Below are positions 24,980 to 37,458 of a DNA stretch of 64,000 nucleotides, piece after piece (within the stretch, counting starts at the first letter, position 1; each line of letters starts with the position of its first letter). Both the position numbers and the translations under genes were made by a program. Below the pieces are notes generated by a model that worked only from the letters and a program-made list of their open reading frames with translations, made no database searches and had not been told where the DNA came from. Origin of the DNA: Laetiporus sulphureus 93-53 (lineage: Eukaryota; Basidiomycota; Agaricomycetes; Polyporales; Laetiporaceae); contig NW_024468515.1 in assembly GCF_001632365.1 (NCBI RefSeq), positions 620,597 to 684,596 on the forward strand. Direction: 5' to 3'.

Positions 24980-25675
24980 TCAAAGGTTCTGATCCTCGGC
25001 GAATTTCAATGAGACGGAGTTGACGCAATGACGTTCATCCGCTGATTATGATGGGTTAATCGATGGTGCACATCATGCAAGCGACATTCTACGTACTGGG
25101 TGTCTGGAATCCTTCTCCCTGAAAGACGTGGCCGAGATGTCCTCCACATGCTGCACACGTAATTTCCGTGCGAATTCTACCAAGGGAACGGTCTTCATGA
25201 CGGATGACTGCTCCGGGTATGGCTAACAATCGTGTCGGTCAGCACGAGCCCAAACAAGCGTGTGCACGACAAAGCTCACCGTCAAAGAAGGCCGGCCAGC
25301 CGCAACCACTATCGAACTTCGTAGTACTCTTGTACAAAGGGGTGCCACAGCCGGCGCAGGTGTAGACACCCTCGCCCTTGAAGTGCGCATATCTCCCGGT
25401 GCCTGCAGGCTCAGTGCCCTTCTGTCGCAGGATACGAAACTGCGTGGACTATAAGCACGTTTCAATACAAATCGGGGCGATTGTCACACCTGCTCAGGGG
25501 ACAGAATGGCCCTCCACTCGCTCTCACTCTTCGTCTTACTAGGATCGTCCATGACTCGGGTGGAGAAATGGAGTGGCCTGTGATAGATCTTAAAGGATGA
25601 CTGGCTGAGGCGGTGAATCGTTCTCAATCGCACCGTCGGTCTGAGAACGTTGTGATGGAACGAGCGCAAGTTCAT
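24980..25675 (-). CDS. MSRB: Peptide methionine-R-sulfoxide reductase MsrB
   Basis: Reduces methionine-R-sulfoxide in proteins using thioredoxin. The first exon, 25675-25490, encodes a basic, Ser/His/Arg-rich presequence ([19 protein letters not shown]) ahead of WRAILSPEQ, which suggests mitochondrial import. The SelR domain follows with [17 protein letters not shown], the zinc pairs CAGC and [24 protein letters not shown] and [13 protein letters not shown] last intron (GTACGT...TCAG) is needed to reach [11 protein letters not shown], whose Cys is the catalytic residue. The stop is at 24980. An in-frame upstream start at 25861 exists, but it would bury the presequence, so the start at 25675 is preferred. 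All catalytic and zinc-binding cysteines are present. Confidence 0.9.
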
Positions 25676-26082
25676 GGGTTCCCTTACATTAGCTAAGTCC
25701 GACTCCCGAGATGATGTTGCCTCTCCTAGCCTCTCCTGCGCACGTGCTCCCAACAGGGAGGGCGTCGATCGCGATTCGCGATTCGTAACGCGCCATGCAT
25801 GTGACCATATGTCCAACAGGAAGTTAGACGATTGGAAATGGCCACAACGCCCATCAATCAATTAACAAATTAATCTACTCACTCAAAGCTCGTGTATGAT
25901 CGACTCGAATATTATAAATCAATTGGAGTATCTCGGTTTTGAGACTTCTACAGTTGGGTACATGCAAAATCATGCAAATTCAGCTGACAGTTATCCGTCT
26001 GACTATACCATATATTGACATACTGCCGCGTAAAGGTCTTCCGGTCTTTCCAAGCTAGTATACCATGTCAAGCGTCAAGAGA
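25676..26082. other. Intergenic: MsrB promoter and F-box gene 3' flank
   Basis: This AT-rich gap of 407 bases lies between two minus-strand genes. No supported coding sequence or repeat is seen. Confidence 0.4.
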
Positions 26083-27436
26083 CTAGTTCAAGATGGCTGG
26101 ACAGAGTGGCCGCACGTCAAACTTCATCATCGGCTGTGTCATTGGGAAGAAATTGATAGCCCTCAACGGTAAGCCTTCTCGATGCCGCTGCGATAGACAG
26201 GCCCATAGAGAATTATGAATGACGCCGTCGAATTCCCCATCGTAAGCGATGACGATGTGTTCCAAGTGCGGACAGAAATCCAGCTCGCCCAGTGCACATC
26301 AAGCCATTGCTCCTCGTCAAGACATAGTTCGCCAAGGAGAATTGTAACGGCTGTCAGGTTGGGAAGGGTAATCGGGGAAGCGCCAGTGTGCCAGAATGAC
26401 TGGCTGCGTCGCGACTGAGCCCATGGCTACTTCCATTGGAGTTTGAGGGAAGGATGTGTTGACGCTAGTGTTAGGCTGCGACACTCGCTTTGCCGCCCTT
26501 CTAATTCCAGCGTAACGCTTTGAATCCCGAAAGCCAGCTCCTGCAGATACTCCGATTGCTCGAAATGTATGATTTCTGCCTGTGTCGGTATCAAGAAACA
26601 AAGAGTGATAGCGGCCGTGACTGGAAACGACAGGCGAGTCACGAGCTGTATGGCGGAATCATGCCTGTATGATGCAATTTTGAGAATCTTCAACTGTGCG
26701 AGGTCTGCTGTCACTCCCAGCGGTGGTTCATAGGGAATTATATTGAATTCCAGGTCGAGAGTTTCGAGAGCAGGGAAACGACTCAGAGTTATCAGTAAAT
26801 CATCCAGCGATGACAGGATTATGCCGTGTATGCAGAGATGAGTGAGGGCTCTTGATGATAGGTTGAGGTAGTAGCCAGATTCCCGGAACCTGAGCGAGGA
26901 CGGACTAATGATATGACGCAAGGAGAGCCGCTGAGTATCAAGTTGACCTAGGGTTGAGCTCCGAAGCTCCCAGGCGCGTCGTTTGAGACAGGCAATAAAT
27001 ATTATTGATTCTTTCTCACTCAAGGCAACGGCAGAGAAGTCAGTGACGTGTCGATCTTGAGCAGATATCAGATCTGCGAGTATCTGAGCGTTCTGCAAGG
27101 CTGATATGGAGAGCAAGCGGAACCCTGACCCCTGGTACTTATGTGTATAGGGAGTTGCTTTGCCCTCCGGATAGAGGCGTGGAGGAGAAACGGACTAGTA
27201 TGGGTAGTGACGTACACTGAGGTCCACAATTCCGGCGAACTCAAGGCGAGCCTGCGCCAGTACGAGCACACATGTGTCACGGAGATCCAGCTTCTTCGAT
27301 ATATCTCCATCTTTCTGGTAGCGAACGTAGAGCTGTAAGTCAATAGTGTGAATATGTCTCGTAGAATGTCGTCAGGGATACGTCCAATTGTGGCCACCGC
27401 ATTGAAGGCCGTCAGTGCTTGAAGAGTAGGACACAT
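26083..27436 (-). CDS. F-box-like/LRR protein, 3' half uncertain
   Basis: F-box proteins of this large basidiomycete family recruit targets to SCF ubiquitin ligases. The N-terminal part starts at ATG 27436. It has a clear F-box-like segment (IGRIPDDILRDIFTLL, then VTHVCSYWRRLALSSPELW) and continues, after an intron of about 38 nt, into a leucine-rich region (LCIHGIILSSLDDLLITL, FPALETLDLEFNI). The open frame stops at 26427. Similar LRR-like sequence continues downstream in other frames (LTAVTILLGELCLDEEQW, then CPHLEHIVIAYDGEF) up to 26083, but I could not find canonical introns joining them. The gene is either decayed in its 3' half or has introns I could not place. Target unknown. Confidence 0.6.
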
Positions 27437-28725
27437 GTTCTAGGCTGATGATGTAGTGCGGCTCAGGCAAAGGATGCAGAATGTGAACAGAGCGGCCTGT
27501 CGTACCTGCGCAGCGGGGCGTTGCTTCGAATCGCAGAGGCTGAGAGCAAGGTGGTTGGTTGATCTTCTGATTCAAGAACGTCGCTCCTGCACACAGTCCA
27601 CGCCAATCCGTGCCCTAGACGGCCACCTGGTCTGCCAAGAAGCGTTCAAAATTCGTGAAAGCAGAGATCGTGGGTATAAAATGTAAGTGATTAGGCTGTT
27701 GAAGCTTATGGTCTCTTATGGTGGTGAGGGCGAGCGAGCTGAACACTCTTTTGGAATTCACCGGCGATCACCGGGGACCCCATCAATGATGCCTTTTTAG
27801 GGCCTACGCACGTCCTGCAATGGCCGTGCTGTGCTTTGCCTTGTGTTCTTTGGCTTGAAATCCTCCTTATGTAACAAGACTCGCCGCATCAGTCGCGCAG
27901 ATTCTGCGATTGAGTTGTCATAAGCAGGTATCAGAGTCACCCATCATCGCGACGAGCGAGCACCAGACGTCGGGAAATGAGAGACCAGCATTCAAAAAGA
28001 AAGCCAATTCTAGAAATGTAAGACGCTACGTAGACCAAAGCGACATTGGCGCTAGCCAGGTCCGCCTCGTTTTGACCAGAGCCGCCTGGCCGCGGGGCTG
28101 CCTTTCGGCCACTCTTCGTAAACTGTGACGACTTCAAGGCCAGTCCGGGAAAAGATGTGTAACTGGGTTCCTTCGAGTGGATGTGGGGAGCCATAAGGCA
28201 TTGACCCATGGTCGCTCGTTCTATAGCCACAATTCATGCAACCTGCCTGAATCCATTGTGCAAAGGCAACCAAGAGTGCTGGCTCAGTGTGTTCTGTGAT
28301 GGCGAGAGATGAATCGATGACAGGCGATATCCAATGTGCGTATGACCAGCGGAGTGTTGGTTTCTGTTGATTCTCAGCGAGCTATTCGAGGCATCCAGGG
28401 CTAGAAGATGCAGGATGGAAAAAAGTTTTAGTCAGTGGTGGTCGACCGGCAAGCGAAAGTGCACAGACGCGCGTAAAACGCGTTGGTGGCACCCAAACGC
28501 GTCAGTGGCTGATGGCACGAGTCGTGCTTAGTCAGCGTATCGTGACTTTGTCCCGGTCCGTGCTATCTTCGCCTCCTGCGACCGCAGACGTTATATATAT
28601 ATCATCTCGTAACAGAAGGAAAGCCGTCTCCGTATGTATTTTCTTCGGGTCGATGCCATGCACATCGCGTCTTCGCAGCCACTACCATCGCCTCCGTACC
28701 TTCGCACGAATACCAGTCGTCCAGG
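27437..28725. other. Long intergenic region upstream of the SDR gene
   Basis: About 1.3 kb with no supported gene. Minus-strand open frames at 27937-28273 lack an ATG context and known motifs. The right end holds the presumed SDR promoter, described separately. Confidence 0.4.
28478..28602 (+). promoter_or_regulatory. Paired ACGCGT boxes and TATA element upstream of SDR gene
   Basis: Two perfect ACGCGT hexamers (MluI cell-cycle box consensus of yeast MBF) lie at 28478-28483 and 28497-28502, 19 bp apart. A TATATATATA run at 28592-28602 lies about 125 bp before the SDR start codon. Family knowledge links ACGCGT to Mbp1/Swi6-type factors. Function here is inferred. Confidence 0.4.
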
Positions 28726-29846
28726 ATGTCGCAGTTGTTGCGCCTCGAGAAGCTGTTTGACCTTCAAGGACGAGTCGCTCTCGTCACTGGAGGCGGCACG
28801 GGCATCGGATGGATGATTGCGGAAGGACTCGCCGCAAATGGTGCGAGAGTGTACATCACTGGCCGACGTAAGGACGTCCTGGAACAGGCTGCAGCGAAGT
28901 TTGAAAAGGAACACCGGGGTGAAGGGGCCATTATACCGTGCGTGGTTCTGCGCACTCGAGATTGACTGGTTTTGTCGACAGTTCTTATGTAGATTACCCA
29001 TGGATGTGACAGAAAAGAGCAGCATTTCTGCGGGACAGGAAGTCATCGCTTTGAAAGTAGGGAGATTGCATATCCTAGTGAACAAGTGAGTCGCCTCTCG
29101 TGCGTGATGTTTCTGGATAGGCGTACGCATGACTTTGTACAGTGCTGGGCAGACCGGACCTGTTACGCCTTTCCTCAACGATACGAACGCACCAGAGCAC
29201 AAGTCTCCGGAAACGCTAGGACGAGCCATGTTCGACAGCGCATCGTTCAAAGACTGGTCTGAAGTGTTCAGCGTGAATACATTCTCCATCTACTTCATGA
29301 CGACTGCTTTCCTGGGCCTCCTTGCCAAAGGCAGCAAGGACGTGCCTGGTTACACTTCGTGTGTCGTTAACATTACCAGTATCAGTGGAATCAACAAGCT
29401 GGGGCAGGTTCAGGTGGGTTTTGTCATAGCTTTCGATGCGAGAACTTCTGCGATTTACCTCTATGCAAATAGCTTGCATATAACACCACGAAAGCAGCAA
29501 CTGCACACTTGACGAAGATGTTCGCAACGGAGCTGGCACTCAAGAAAGTGCCGGTGCGCGTATGCAGCGTCGCGCCTGGTGTCTACGAGTCGGAAATGAC
29601 GTACCCGACTATCACCCCGGACATGGTTGACAAGATTGGCAAGAGTATTGTCCCTCAGCCACTGCAGAGACCCGGGTCGTGCGTACATGAGACTCTTCAG
29701 GTTGTGTCGGTGCTCATACTTGCTTCAGGGCTCAGGAGGTGGCAGGCACTGTCATTTACCTTGTGTCGCCTGCTGGATGTTATACGAATGGTCAGGAAAT
29801 TGTCGTTGACGGTGGCTACACCGCGGTCAATCCGTCGACGAGATGA
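28726..29846 (+). CDS. Short-chain dehydrogenase/reductase (SDR)
   Basis: A classical SDR using NAD(P)(H); the substrate is not deducible. Five exons are present. The start ATG 28726 leads into MSQLLRLEKLFDLQG and the cofactor motif VALVTGGGTGIG. The NNAG motif is created across an intron (HILVNNAGQTGPVTPF). The catalytic serine is in the INITSISGI-like segment near 29370, and the YxxxK motif (AYNTTKAATAHL) is formed after another intron. The C-terminus has PGVYESEMT and a final exon with VAGTVIYLVSPAGCYTNGQ and VVDGGY, typical of the family. Arg-Arg after the second beta strand (ITGRRKDVL) suggests NADP(H) preference. No targeting signal is seen. Confidence 0.88.
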
Positions 29847-30164
29847 GAGTAGAGCAACGTTGTTGGTGATGGCGAGCTCTGCAGCAGTTCAATTCGATAA
29901 ATGTTCTCTCTGTACATTTCAAGCCAGTAGCCTCTTTAGATACGTAGCTCCGGCGTTCAAATGTTCACGGAAAATATGGACGCCCGGGCCACAGGGTGCG
30001 GGGCGTGCAGATCCAAAAAGTGAGATAGCCCCGAGCCGGGGTATGACGCCAACAAAAAAGGAGCAAGCTTGCCGATATCCTCTCGTACGCGCTCAGCTTA
30101 TAAACCAGACATTGTCGCCATCGCTGGCGTGTTCGACGTGCTCTTTTACCACGTCCCGCTACCA
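29847..30164. other. Intergenic: SDR 3' flank and ABC transporter promoter
   Basis: This gap of 318 bases lies between two plus-strand genes. No additional gene or repeat is seen. Confidence 0.4.
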
Positions 30165-33100
30165 ATGGCGTCGCCGGCATGCTGCTGCGGTGACCACGAA
30201 GGCTGGGGACCTGTGTCCCAGAAGCGGGCCTTTGACCTCACGCTCTGCTTCGAGGAAGGCATCATCCTCTCCACGATCCTCGTGTTCTTTATACTATTGG
30301 GCGCATTCAGGTGCTGGACTATCAAGGCATGGGAAGCACACCAGAGAAGCCGCAAGAGCATTTGGATGCTGCGGGTTAAGTTGGTGAGTTGATGAGACCG
30401 TAACAGTACCGTGACGCGAATAAGCTGAGCCCCCGCCCTGTAGGCGTTTCTCTCTGTCGCGTGCGCTACTAGCTTCGCCAACTTTGTTTTCGTGCTAGCC
30501 ACGCACGCGCCTGTCGCTCTGGTTCAGACCTACATCCTCGAGGTACTAGCGTTGCTCGTGGCACCCATATTGACCTACTTCAATCACTCTCGCACGCGCT
30601 CATCCTCGACACCTCTGTTACTCTTTTGGCCGGTCTACATCCTCAGCCTTGTAGTTTGGGGCCGCACGATAATCCTTCTCTCCACATCAAAGCTCGTGCC
30701 CGTTCTAGCGCTCAAATGCGTCGTCGCGATTCTTGGGCTCGCAGCCTTCGGGCTGGAGTCTCTCGGCACGGAGTTTACACCAGAGGACTGCCCGTCCGGG
30801 GCAACCGACGAGAAGGGGCACGTCGAGAGCCCGCTGTTGACTGCAAACATCTTCAGCATATGGACGTTCTCATGGATGTCGGATCTTATGAAGAAGGGTG
30901 CATCGACGTACATCACCGAGGATGACCTGCCATCACTCATTCCAAGTGACGAGTCCGCGAACCTTGGACGGCGTTTGCAGAATACACGCAAGAAGCAGTG
31001 CGTAGGCTTTGCAGTACTGAGTGCGCATCTACGTTAACTATGGTGCTAACAGCAAGGGATTGTGGACTTCGCTCTTCACCGCATATGGTGGTCCCTACGC
31101 ATTCGCTGCCTTCTTCAAGCTCACACAAGATTGCTTGGCCTTCCTGCAGCCGCAACTCCTTCGATGGCTGCTTGCATACATTTCCGAATATCAAAGCGCG
31201 CGTTCCTCGGGAAGAGAACGTCCAAGCACTGTAGAAGGCTTTGCGATTGTGATCATCATGTTCACGGCGTCGATCGTACAGACCATCATCTTGCATCAGG
31301 TGCGAGCACTGTTTAGTTACTGTTGTTTTTGCTTATGAAGACCTCTCATAGTACTTCCAACGCTGCTTCGAGACCGGCATGCGTGTGCGCGCTGGGCTAG
31401 TGACTGCCATCTATCAGAAGGCATTGGCTCTCTCGAACGACGGCCGTAGCACAGCGTCAGGTGACATTGTTAACCTCATGTCGGTGGATGCGACGCGTCT
31501 ACAAGATCTATGCACTTACGGGCTTATCGCTATCTCGGGGCCGTTCCAGGTAGGTGCCTTGACCAATCCGTTCGCGAGTGCGGCTTGCTTATTGTTTAAC
31601 ATAGATCACTCTGGCCTTCATCTCTCTATACAACATCCTCGGTTGGTCAGCGTTTGTTGGCGTTGCGATCATGGTGTTCTCCATCCCCCTGAACACGCTC
31701 ATCGCGCGGTATATGAAGAGGTTACAAGAGAAGCAGATGAAGAATAGGGACCACCGAACGCGTCTAATGAGCGAGTTGTTGGCGAATATCAGGAGGTGTG
31801 TGCCTTGCGAATGTCACAGAGCAGGCGGGATTTAGGCAGTTTTGTTGCGATCAGTATCAAGTTATATGCTTGGGAAAACGCGTTCACGCGCTGGATTCTG
31901 TCGGTACGGAATGAGCAGGAGCTGAGGATGCTCCGTAAGATTGCCGTTGTTGCAGTGAGTGCTGGACGCTTACCCTCTGCGAGATGCACCGTGTTGATTA
32001 CATTTCAGTCCTTGAACACGTCCATGTGGACTGGTGTTCCGCGTACGTGCATTTAAATGTGTGAGCTCCCCATTCTGACAGTTGCTATGTCCTTCAGTTC
32101 TAGTCGCCTTCAGCTCGTTTGCGGTCGCGTCCGCGACATCGAAGACGCCGCTGACGTCCGATAGAATCTTCCCGTCTATCTCACTATTCATGCTACTCAA
32201 TTTCCCACTCGCCATGGTGATTTTTATCCTGTATTTGCCTTCAGCGCATCACTCGTCCCACTACTAACTTGCTGGGTGATCTCGTAGGTCAGTCAAGTCA
32301 CCTCGAACATCATTGAATCACTCGTGTCAGTCAGGCGGCTTTCTGATTTCCTCGCCACGGAAGAACTGCAACCCGACGCACGCGAGATGAAGACCGATGT
32401 GCAGCTTGAGCTCGGTGATGAAGTGCGTACGAGATGTTGACAGTGACACTGAATTATGACTCAAATGTGGTCTCAGGTCTTGAGAATTACGAATGGAGAG
32501 TTCTGCTGGAACAAGGACGCTCCTGTACCCATCCTCGAGGACATTAATCTGACTGTAAGGAAAGGGGAGCTCGTAGGTATTCTTGGACGTGTCGGAGCTG
32601 GAAAGGTAAGGAATGTGTTGAGCTTAAACTCGTTTTATCTGACGGAAGGGAACTAGACGAGTCTGCTGTCAGCGATCATTGGCGAGATGAGGCGTACCGA
32701 AGGAGAAGTCAAGCTTTCGGGTTCGTTATCATATGCGCCGCAGGATCCATGGTATGTGTGCACCATGTCTCCTTCCCGCGCCATGCCGAACATCCTCGAA
32801 CAGGATCATGAGCGCTTCCATCAGAGATAATATTCTCTTTTCGCATGTTTTTGACGAAGAATTCTATGACCTCGTGCTAGATGGTGAGTAGATTTAGATT
32901 GAATTCAAGCCAGTCAAGTTCTCTAGACTAAAATGACGCTTAGCCTGCGCACTCAGGCAGGATCTGGCTCTGCTGCCGAAGGGTGATTTGACAGAAGTCG
33001 GAGAGAAGGGTACGTCAAACAGGCGTGACTTCTGTACATTGACTGACCGTGAGCCATGGCACAGGTATTACCGTGAGCGATTCAGTAGCACGGCGTGGTG

Positions 33101-36100
33101 AGACATGATGTTTGACACATTCTCCCATAGTTGAGTGGTGGACAGCGCGCGAGAGTGGGCCTCGCGCGTGCAGTATACGCTAGGGCCGATCTGTTAGCAT
33201 TCCTTCATTTGTAGTCTGGATCTCATGCTCACCATGCTCGTTGTGGTAGTGTTATATTAGACGACGTGCTTTCTGCTGTGGACTCTCATGTCGCGCGCCA
33301 TGTATTCGGTGAGTTGTGCTGAATTCATCACCTATCCCTGCTGATTCCTATGATGTGTCTTCGTCGACAGATCATGTCATTGGTCCCCAAGGTCTTCTCG
33401 CCACGAAGGCTAGGATCGTTGTGACTAACAGTATCCATTTCTTGAAGCAGTTTGATCACGTCGTATACATCCGTAGAGGCATTATTCTCGAGCAAGGCGC
33501 ATACAGTGAACTGATCAGTAATCCCGAAAGCGAATTCTACAAGCTCTTGTGAGACACTTACCTTCCCTATCTCTTCGTAGCCGGCTGACATTTCAATGTA
33601 TCTGCGATAGAAAAGGGCATGGGAATCCGACAGCTTCTGGAATGTCCACCCCATTCTTCAGAGAGTCGGCAACGCCGTCTTCTGGAGGAGAAACGGCAGT
33701 GGAGCTTACGGACGATCTGATCGAAGTAAAGCTACAGACAGTAGACAGCAAGCTGACCCGACGTAAGAGCTTCGGGAAAGCAACGCTTGTTGACAGTCTC
33801 CCAATTCGCACCGTCTCTGATGGGGCCACGAAAGAGTACAGCGAACATGGTCGAGTCAAGATAGATGTCTACTTGCAGTACATCCAGGCCGCATCGAAAG
33901 CCGGATTTGCATTCTTCGTTCTGTCGATGATCCTGCAGCAGATCACGGCGGTTGCGGGGAACAACACGCTTCGCTCTTGGGGAGAGCACAACTTGAACGT
34001 TGGAGCCAACCGGGATGCGTGGAAGTACCTCCTTGTGTACGGACTGTATTCGTTATCGTCGACTCTGCTCGGAACGGTTGGCGCGATCCTAATATGGGTG
34101 CTGTGCTCCGTAAGGACCTCCAAACGCTTGCACGACTCGGTTAGTGATTGCAGACTCCGGCGTGCATACATCATATTGCTTACTCTGGGTAGATGCTCCA
34201 TGCTGTAATGCACGCTCCGCTGAGTTTCTTTGAATTGACTCCCACCGGACGGTATGTTTTCGATGTCTTCCGATGCACCTACAACTTTTCATGTTTCGAT
34301 GAGATAGGATTCTGAACTTGTTCTCGCGTGATATCTACGTCGTCGATCAAATCATGGCTCGGGTCAGTATACTAATTCTGTGTAAATTCGACTTGCTGAC
34401 GGGTACGTAGGTCATTCAAGGAACAGTGCGGACAACGTGTACGACTGCTATGATCCTCTTCGTTATCGGATATAGTTTCCCGCTCTTCGTGAGTATGCTA
34501 AATGATTCCGTCGTGAATAAAATCTGATGCCGTAGCCAGCTCGTCGCAGTCCCCCCTTTAGCTTGGTTTTATCTCCGAGTGATGATGTATGTTCGAGTCA
34601 TTTCTAAGCGGCCTCTGATAGTGAAACAAACTCCCTAGCTATTACCTCTCGACATCACGCGAGCTGAAGCGTCTCGATGCTGTCTCGAAATCGCCGATCT
34701 TCGCATGGTTCTCGGAGTCGCTCAATGGCGTGTCGACTATCCGAGCATTTGACCAACAGCAAGTGTTCATCTCGAATAATGAACGTCGATTGGATCGCAA
34801 CCAGATTTGCTATCTTCCTAGGTATGTTCCTATCTGGAAATTCGTCACTGTCATTTGACTGAACCACCCCGTAGCATCTCGGTGAACCGGTGGCTCGCAG
34901 TGAGACTTGAGTTTGTAGGCGCAACCATTATCTTCATCGCCGCGACGTTGTCTTTGGTAGCTCTCGTTACAAGCGGCGTCGACGCGGGTCTGGTCGGATT
35001 TGTACTGTCTTATGCATTGAACACAACTGGGTCTCTGGTAAGAGCTACCAACTACCTCTTTGGCTGGTGTTTCGGCTGATGTGCCGCGCAGAACTGGCTC
35101 GTGCGCTCTGCTAGTGAGGTCGAACAAAATATCGTCAGCGTCGAACGCATTCTGCACTACATCCAGCTGGAACCCGAGGCCCCTGATGAGATACCAGGCA
35201 CTGTGCCTGAGAAATGGCCTTCGAAGGGAGAAATTGAGTATCGGTGCGCATTTCAGAAGTTCGTTGCCCTTCATTAGCGTCTGACAGAAAGTACAGAGAT
35301 TACTGCGCTCGTTACCGCCCTGAGCTTGACCTTGCCTTGCAAGACATCAGTGTCAAAATTGTACGTCCGTTTCGCTTCATCTAAATACTAGCTGGCTCAC
35401 TCTGCCACAAAAGAATCACAGCGAAAAGGTAGGAATTTGCGGTAGGACAGGGTCAGGGAAATCAACGGTTAGTCTCAACCGGATGCGGTAGATTCCATGG
35501 TGATCATTGACGGTCACAATGCAGCTTCTCCTTTCCTTGTTCCGCGTTATCGAGCCTGCATCCGGCACGATCTACGTCGATGGTGTGGACATTACAAAAG
35601 TGGGGTTACATGATCGTGCGTCTGGATCCGAAATTCATGCGATAGTTCAGCTGCTTGAGAGACCGATTCTGTTATTTAGTGCGTTCCGCAATATCCATTG
35701 TGCCCCAGAGCCCAGACCTATTCGAAGGGACGATTCGCCAGAACATCGATCCTACAGGTGCATACCAAGATGCCGACATTTGGGTCGCGCTTGGTCAGGT
35801 TGGTCTCCTTTCTTCAAATTTCCTATCACCCGCAACTGACCGCTTTGCTTCTATTTTCAAACCGATTCTCACAGGCACGCCTCAAAGCGTTTATTGAGTC
35901 ATTGCCCGAAGGGCTCGATGCATCGGTGCGAGAAGGAGGATCGTCCATGTCTGCTGGGCAGCGCCAGTTACTGTGCTTCACACGGGCTCTTTTGCGCAGG
36001 GTATGTTCCCTTCTGTTTGAGGAAGGTTCGTGCTTTATTTACCCGAGATCCTGGTTCGTAGTCGAAGATCCTAGTCCTCGACGAAGGTATGTCCATCACA

Positions 36101-36499
36101 CCAACATGCAATCGATGGGAACTGACCCGCGCTCTGATCAGCCACATCCGCTGTCGATTTGGATACGGACAAAGCTATTCAGGAGATCATACGTGGACCA
36201 TTGTTCGCTGATGTGACCATGCTGACAATCGCGTACGTGCATCTCCGTGTCTGCCCTTGAGTGTTCGCCTCACATGCCCTGTTTCGCCATTCACAGGCAT
36301 AGGATCAACACCATCATGGAATCGGATCGAGTTTTGGTACTGAGCGCGGGAAAGGTACGTTCTATTTTCGTCGATGTTCTGGACGATCGTTTGATCAATC
36401 TTTTGCTTCCAGGTCGCCGAGTTCGATGAACCCCAGAAGCTGCTCGCCAACAAGCAGTCTGCGTTCTACTCGTTAGCAGCCGAGGCAGGCTTGGCTTGA
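30165..36499 (+). CDS. Full-length ABCC (MRP/Ycf1-type) transporter
   Basis: An ATP-driven exporter of glutathione conjugates or amphipathic anions, usually vacuolar or plasma membrane. The gene is split by about twenty or more short introns. An N-terminal TMD0 starts at ATG 30165 (MASPACCCGDHEGW, then hydrophobic helices), followed by TMD1 (for example RVRAGLVTAIYQKAL and IKLYAWENAF). NBD1 has Walker A GRVGAGK (intron directly after the Lys, near 32605), LSGGQRARVGLARA (33131) and VILDDVLSAVD (about 33255), so the Walker B glutamate is Asp, the usual degenerate NBD1 of ABCC proteins. TMD2 follows (LSFFELTPTGRILNLFSRD). NBD2 has GRTGSGKST, MSAGQRQLLCFTRALL, ILVLDEATSAVD and TIAHRINTI, all canonical. 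The product ends at 36499. The 3' exons are very short, and exact borders were checked only at motifs. Confidence 0.92.
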
Positions 36500-37390
36500 C
36501 AGGCATGCACCCTACAACGCAACCGTGCGAATATCAATCACAATGAGACCAAGTGGCATGTTGGCGAAGTATCAGCGCACATTCTTTCGGCAGAAGAATC
36601 GATGTGCGAAGTTCGTCTTACCCTTTCTAGGGCTACAATGTTGTAGTAGGTATTGCCGCATGAGTTATACGGAAGTCGGACATCTCTGCTGGACAATTAA
36701 CGGGTCATAGTCATTGTGTATACCACGCATGAATCGCTATTGGGGATTATGGGGTTAACGCGGGCAAAATGAGCAGAGCCTGTTCGCAATTATGCCTGAG
36801 TAGAACAGTGGCCGCTCGCCGCCGTGCCGCCACGAAGATCGGGCGCTTAGACGCATGTACTTCTTGCTGTTGAACAACATCCGCCAGGCCGAGGATTGAC
36901 CGTTAACGTTGACACCATCGGCGGTCACGAACGTTCTGATTAACGGCATCCCATGTGAGCCAGCTGACAAACGCGTCCGAAGCCCGGAAGTACCCATCAC
37001 CCCCTTCTGCGGTCCGTTTAGCTACTGAACGAGATCTGTTAATTTCCCTTGCGCTCGCATTCGATGCGAAGGAATCTCTGTGGTGCTGGCTAGCAATGTA
37101 TTCCTCGCTATGGATAGTCTCTCGGCTTCATTCATCACGATGAGCTTTTCTCTGGCTGCAAAGTCGGACTATACCCGTCCACGGAATACGTCACCCCGCC
37201 GGCTAAGAAGCAGCTCCTCGGAATTTCGTATGTGCGCTCAGGGCCTACATCGTGTTCATGATCAGGTGTCCCAGCGGACGGGCCGCTTGTCCAATGTCTC
37301 CCGTGCCAGAATTGCAAGTGTCCTTAACCAGTCTATTTTGGACGAGCGTGTGCTATCCGATGGAGGTGGATAGAAGAAATGTCGCAAAAA
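36500..37390. other. Intergenic upstream of the xylosidase gene
   Basis: About 890 bases without a supported gene. It should include the ABC transporter terminator and the xylosidase regulatory region. At 37194-37199 the complement reads GCGGGG (fits the SYGGRG CreA consensus), directly next to GGCTAA at 37201-37206 (the ascomycete XlnR motif). Both are short and may be chance. Confidence 0.3.
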
Positions 37391-37398
37391 TATAAAAA
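37391..37398 (+). promoter_or_regulatory. TATA box of the GH3 gene
   Basis: TATAAAAA lies 61 bp before the predicted ATG. This is a good TATA box match and consistent with an inducible secreted-enzyme gene. Confidence 0.55.
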
Positions 37399-37458
37399 TG
37401 ATCTTGCATCGCCCAGAACTTGGAGGACAGCAGGCAGTCCCCTTGATTCTGTCTCGCC

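Noticed and set aside
27937..28273. Minus-strand open frames with segments such as MNCGYRTSDHG and EVVTVYEEW
   Set aside because: No ATG in a sensible context, no continuing exons found, and no family resemblance.
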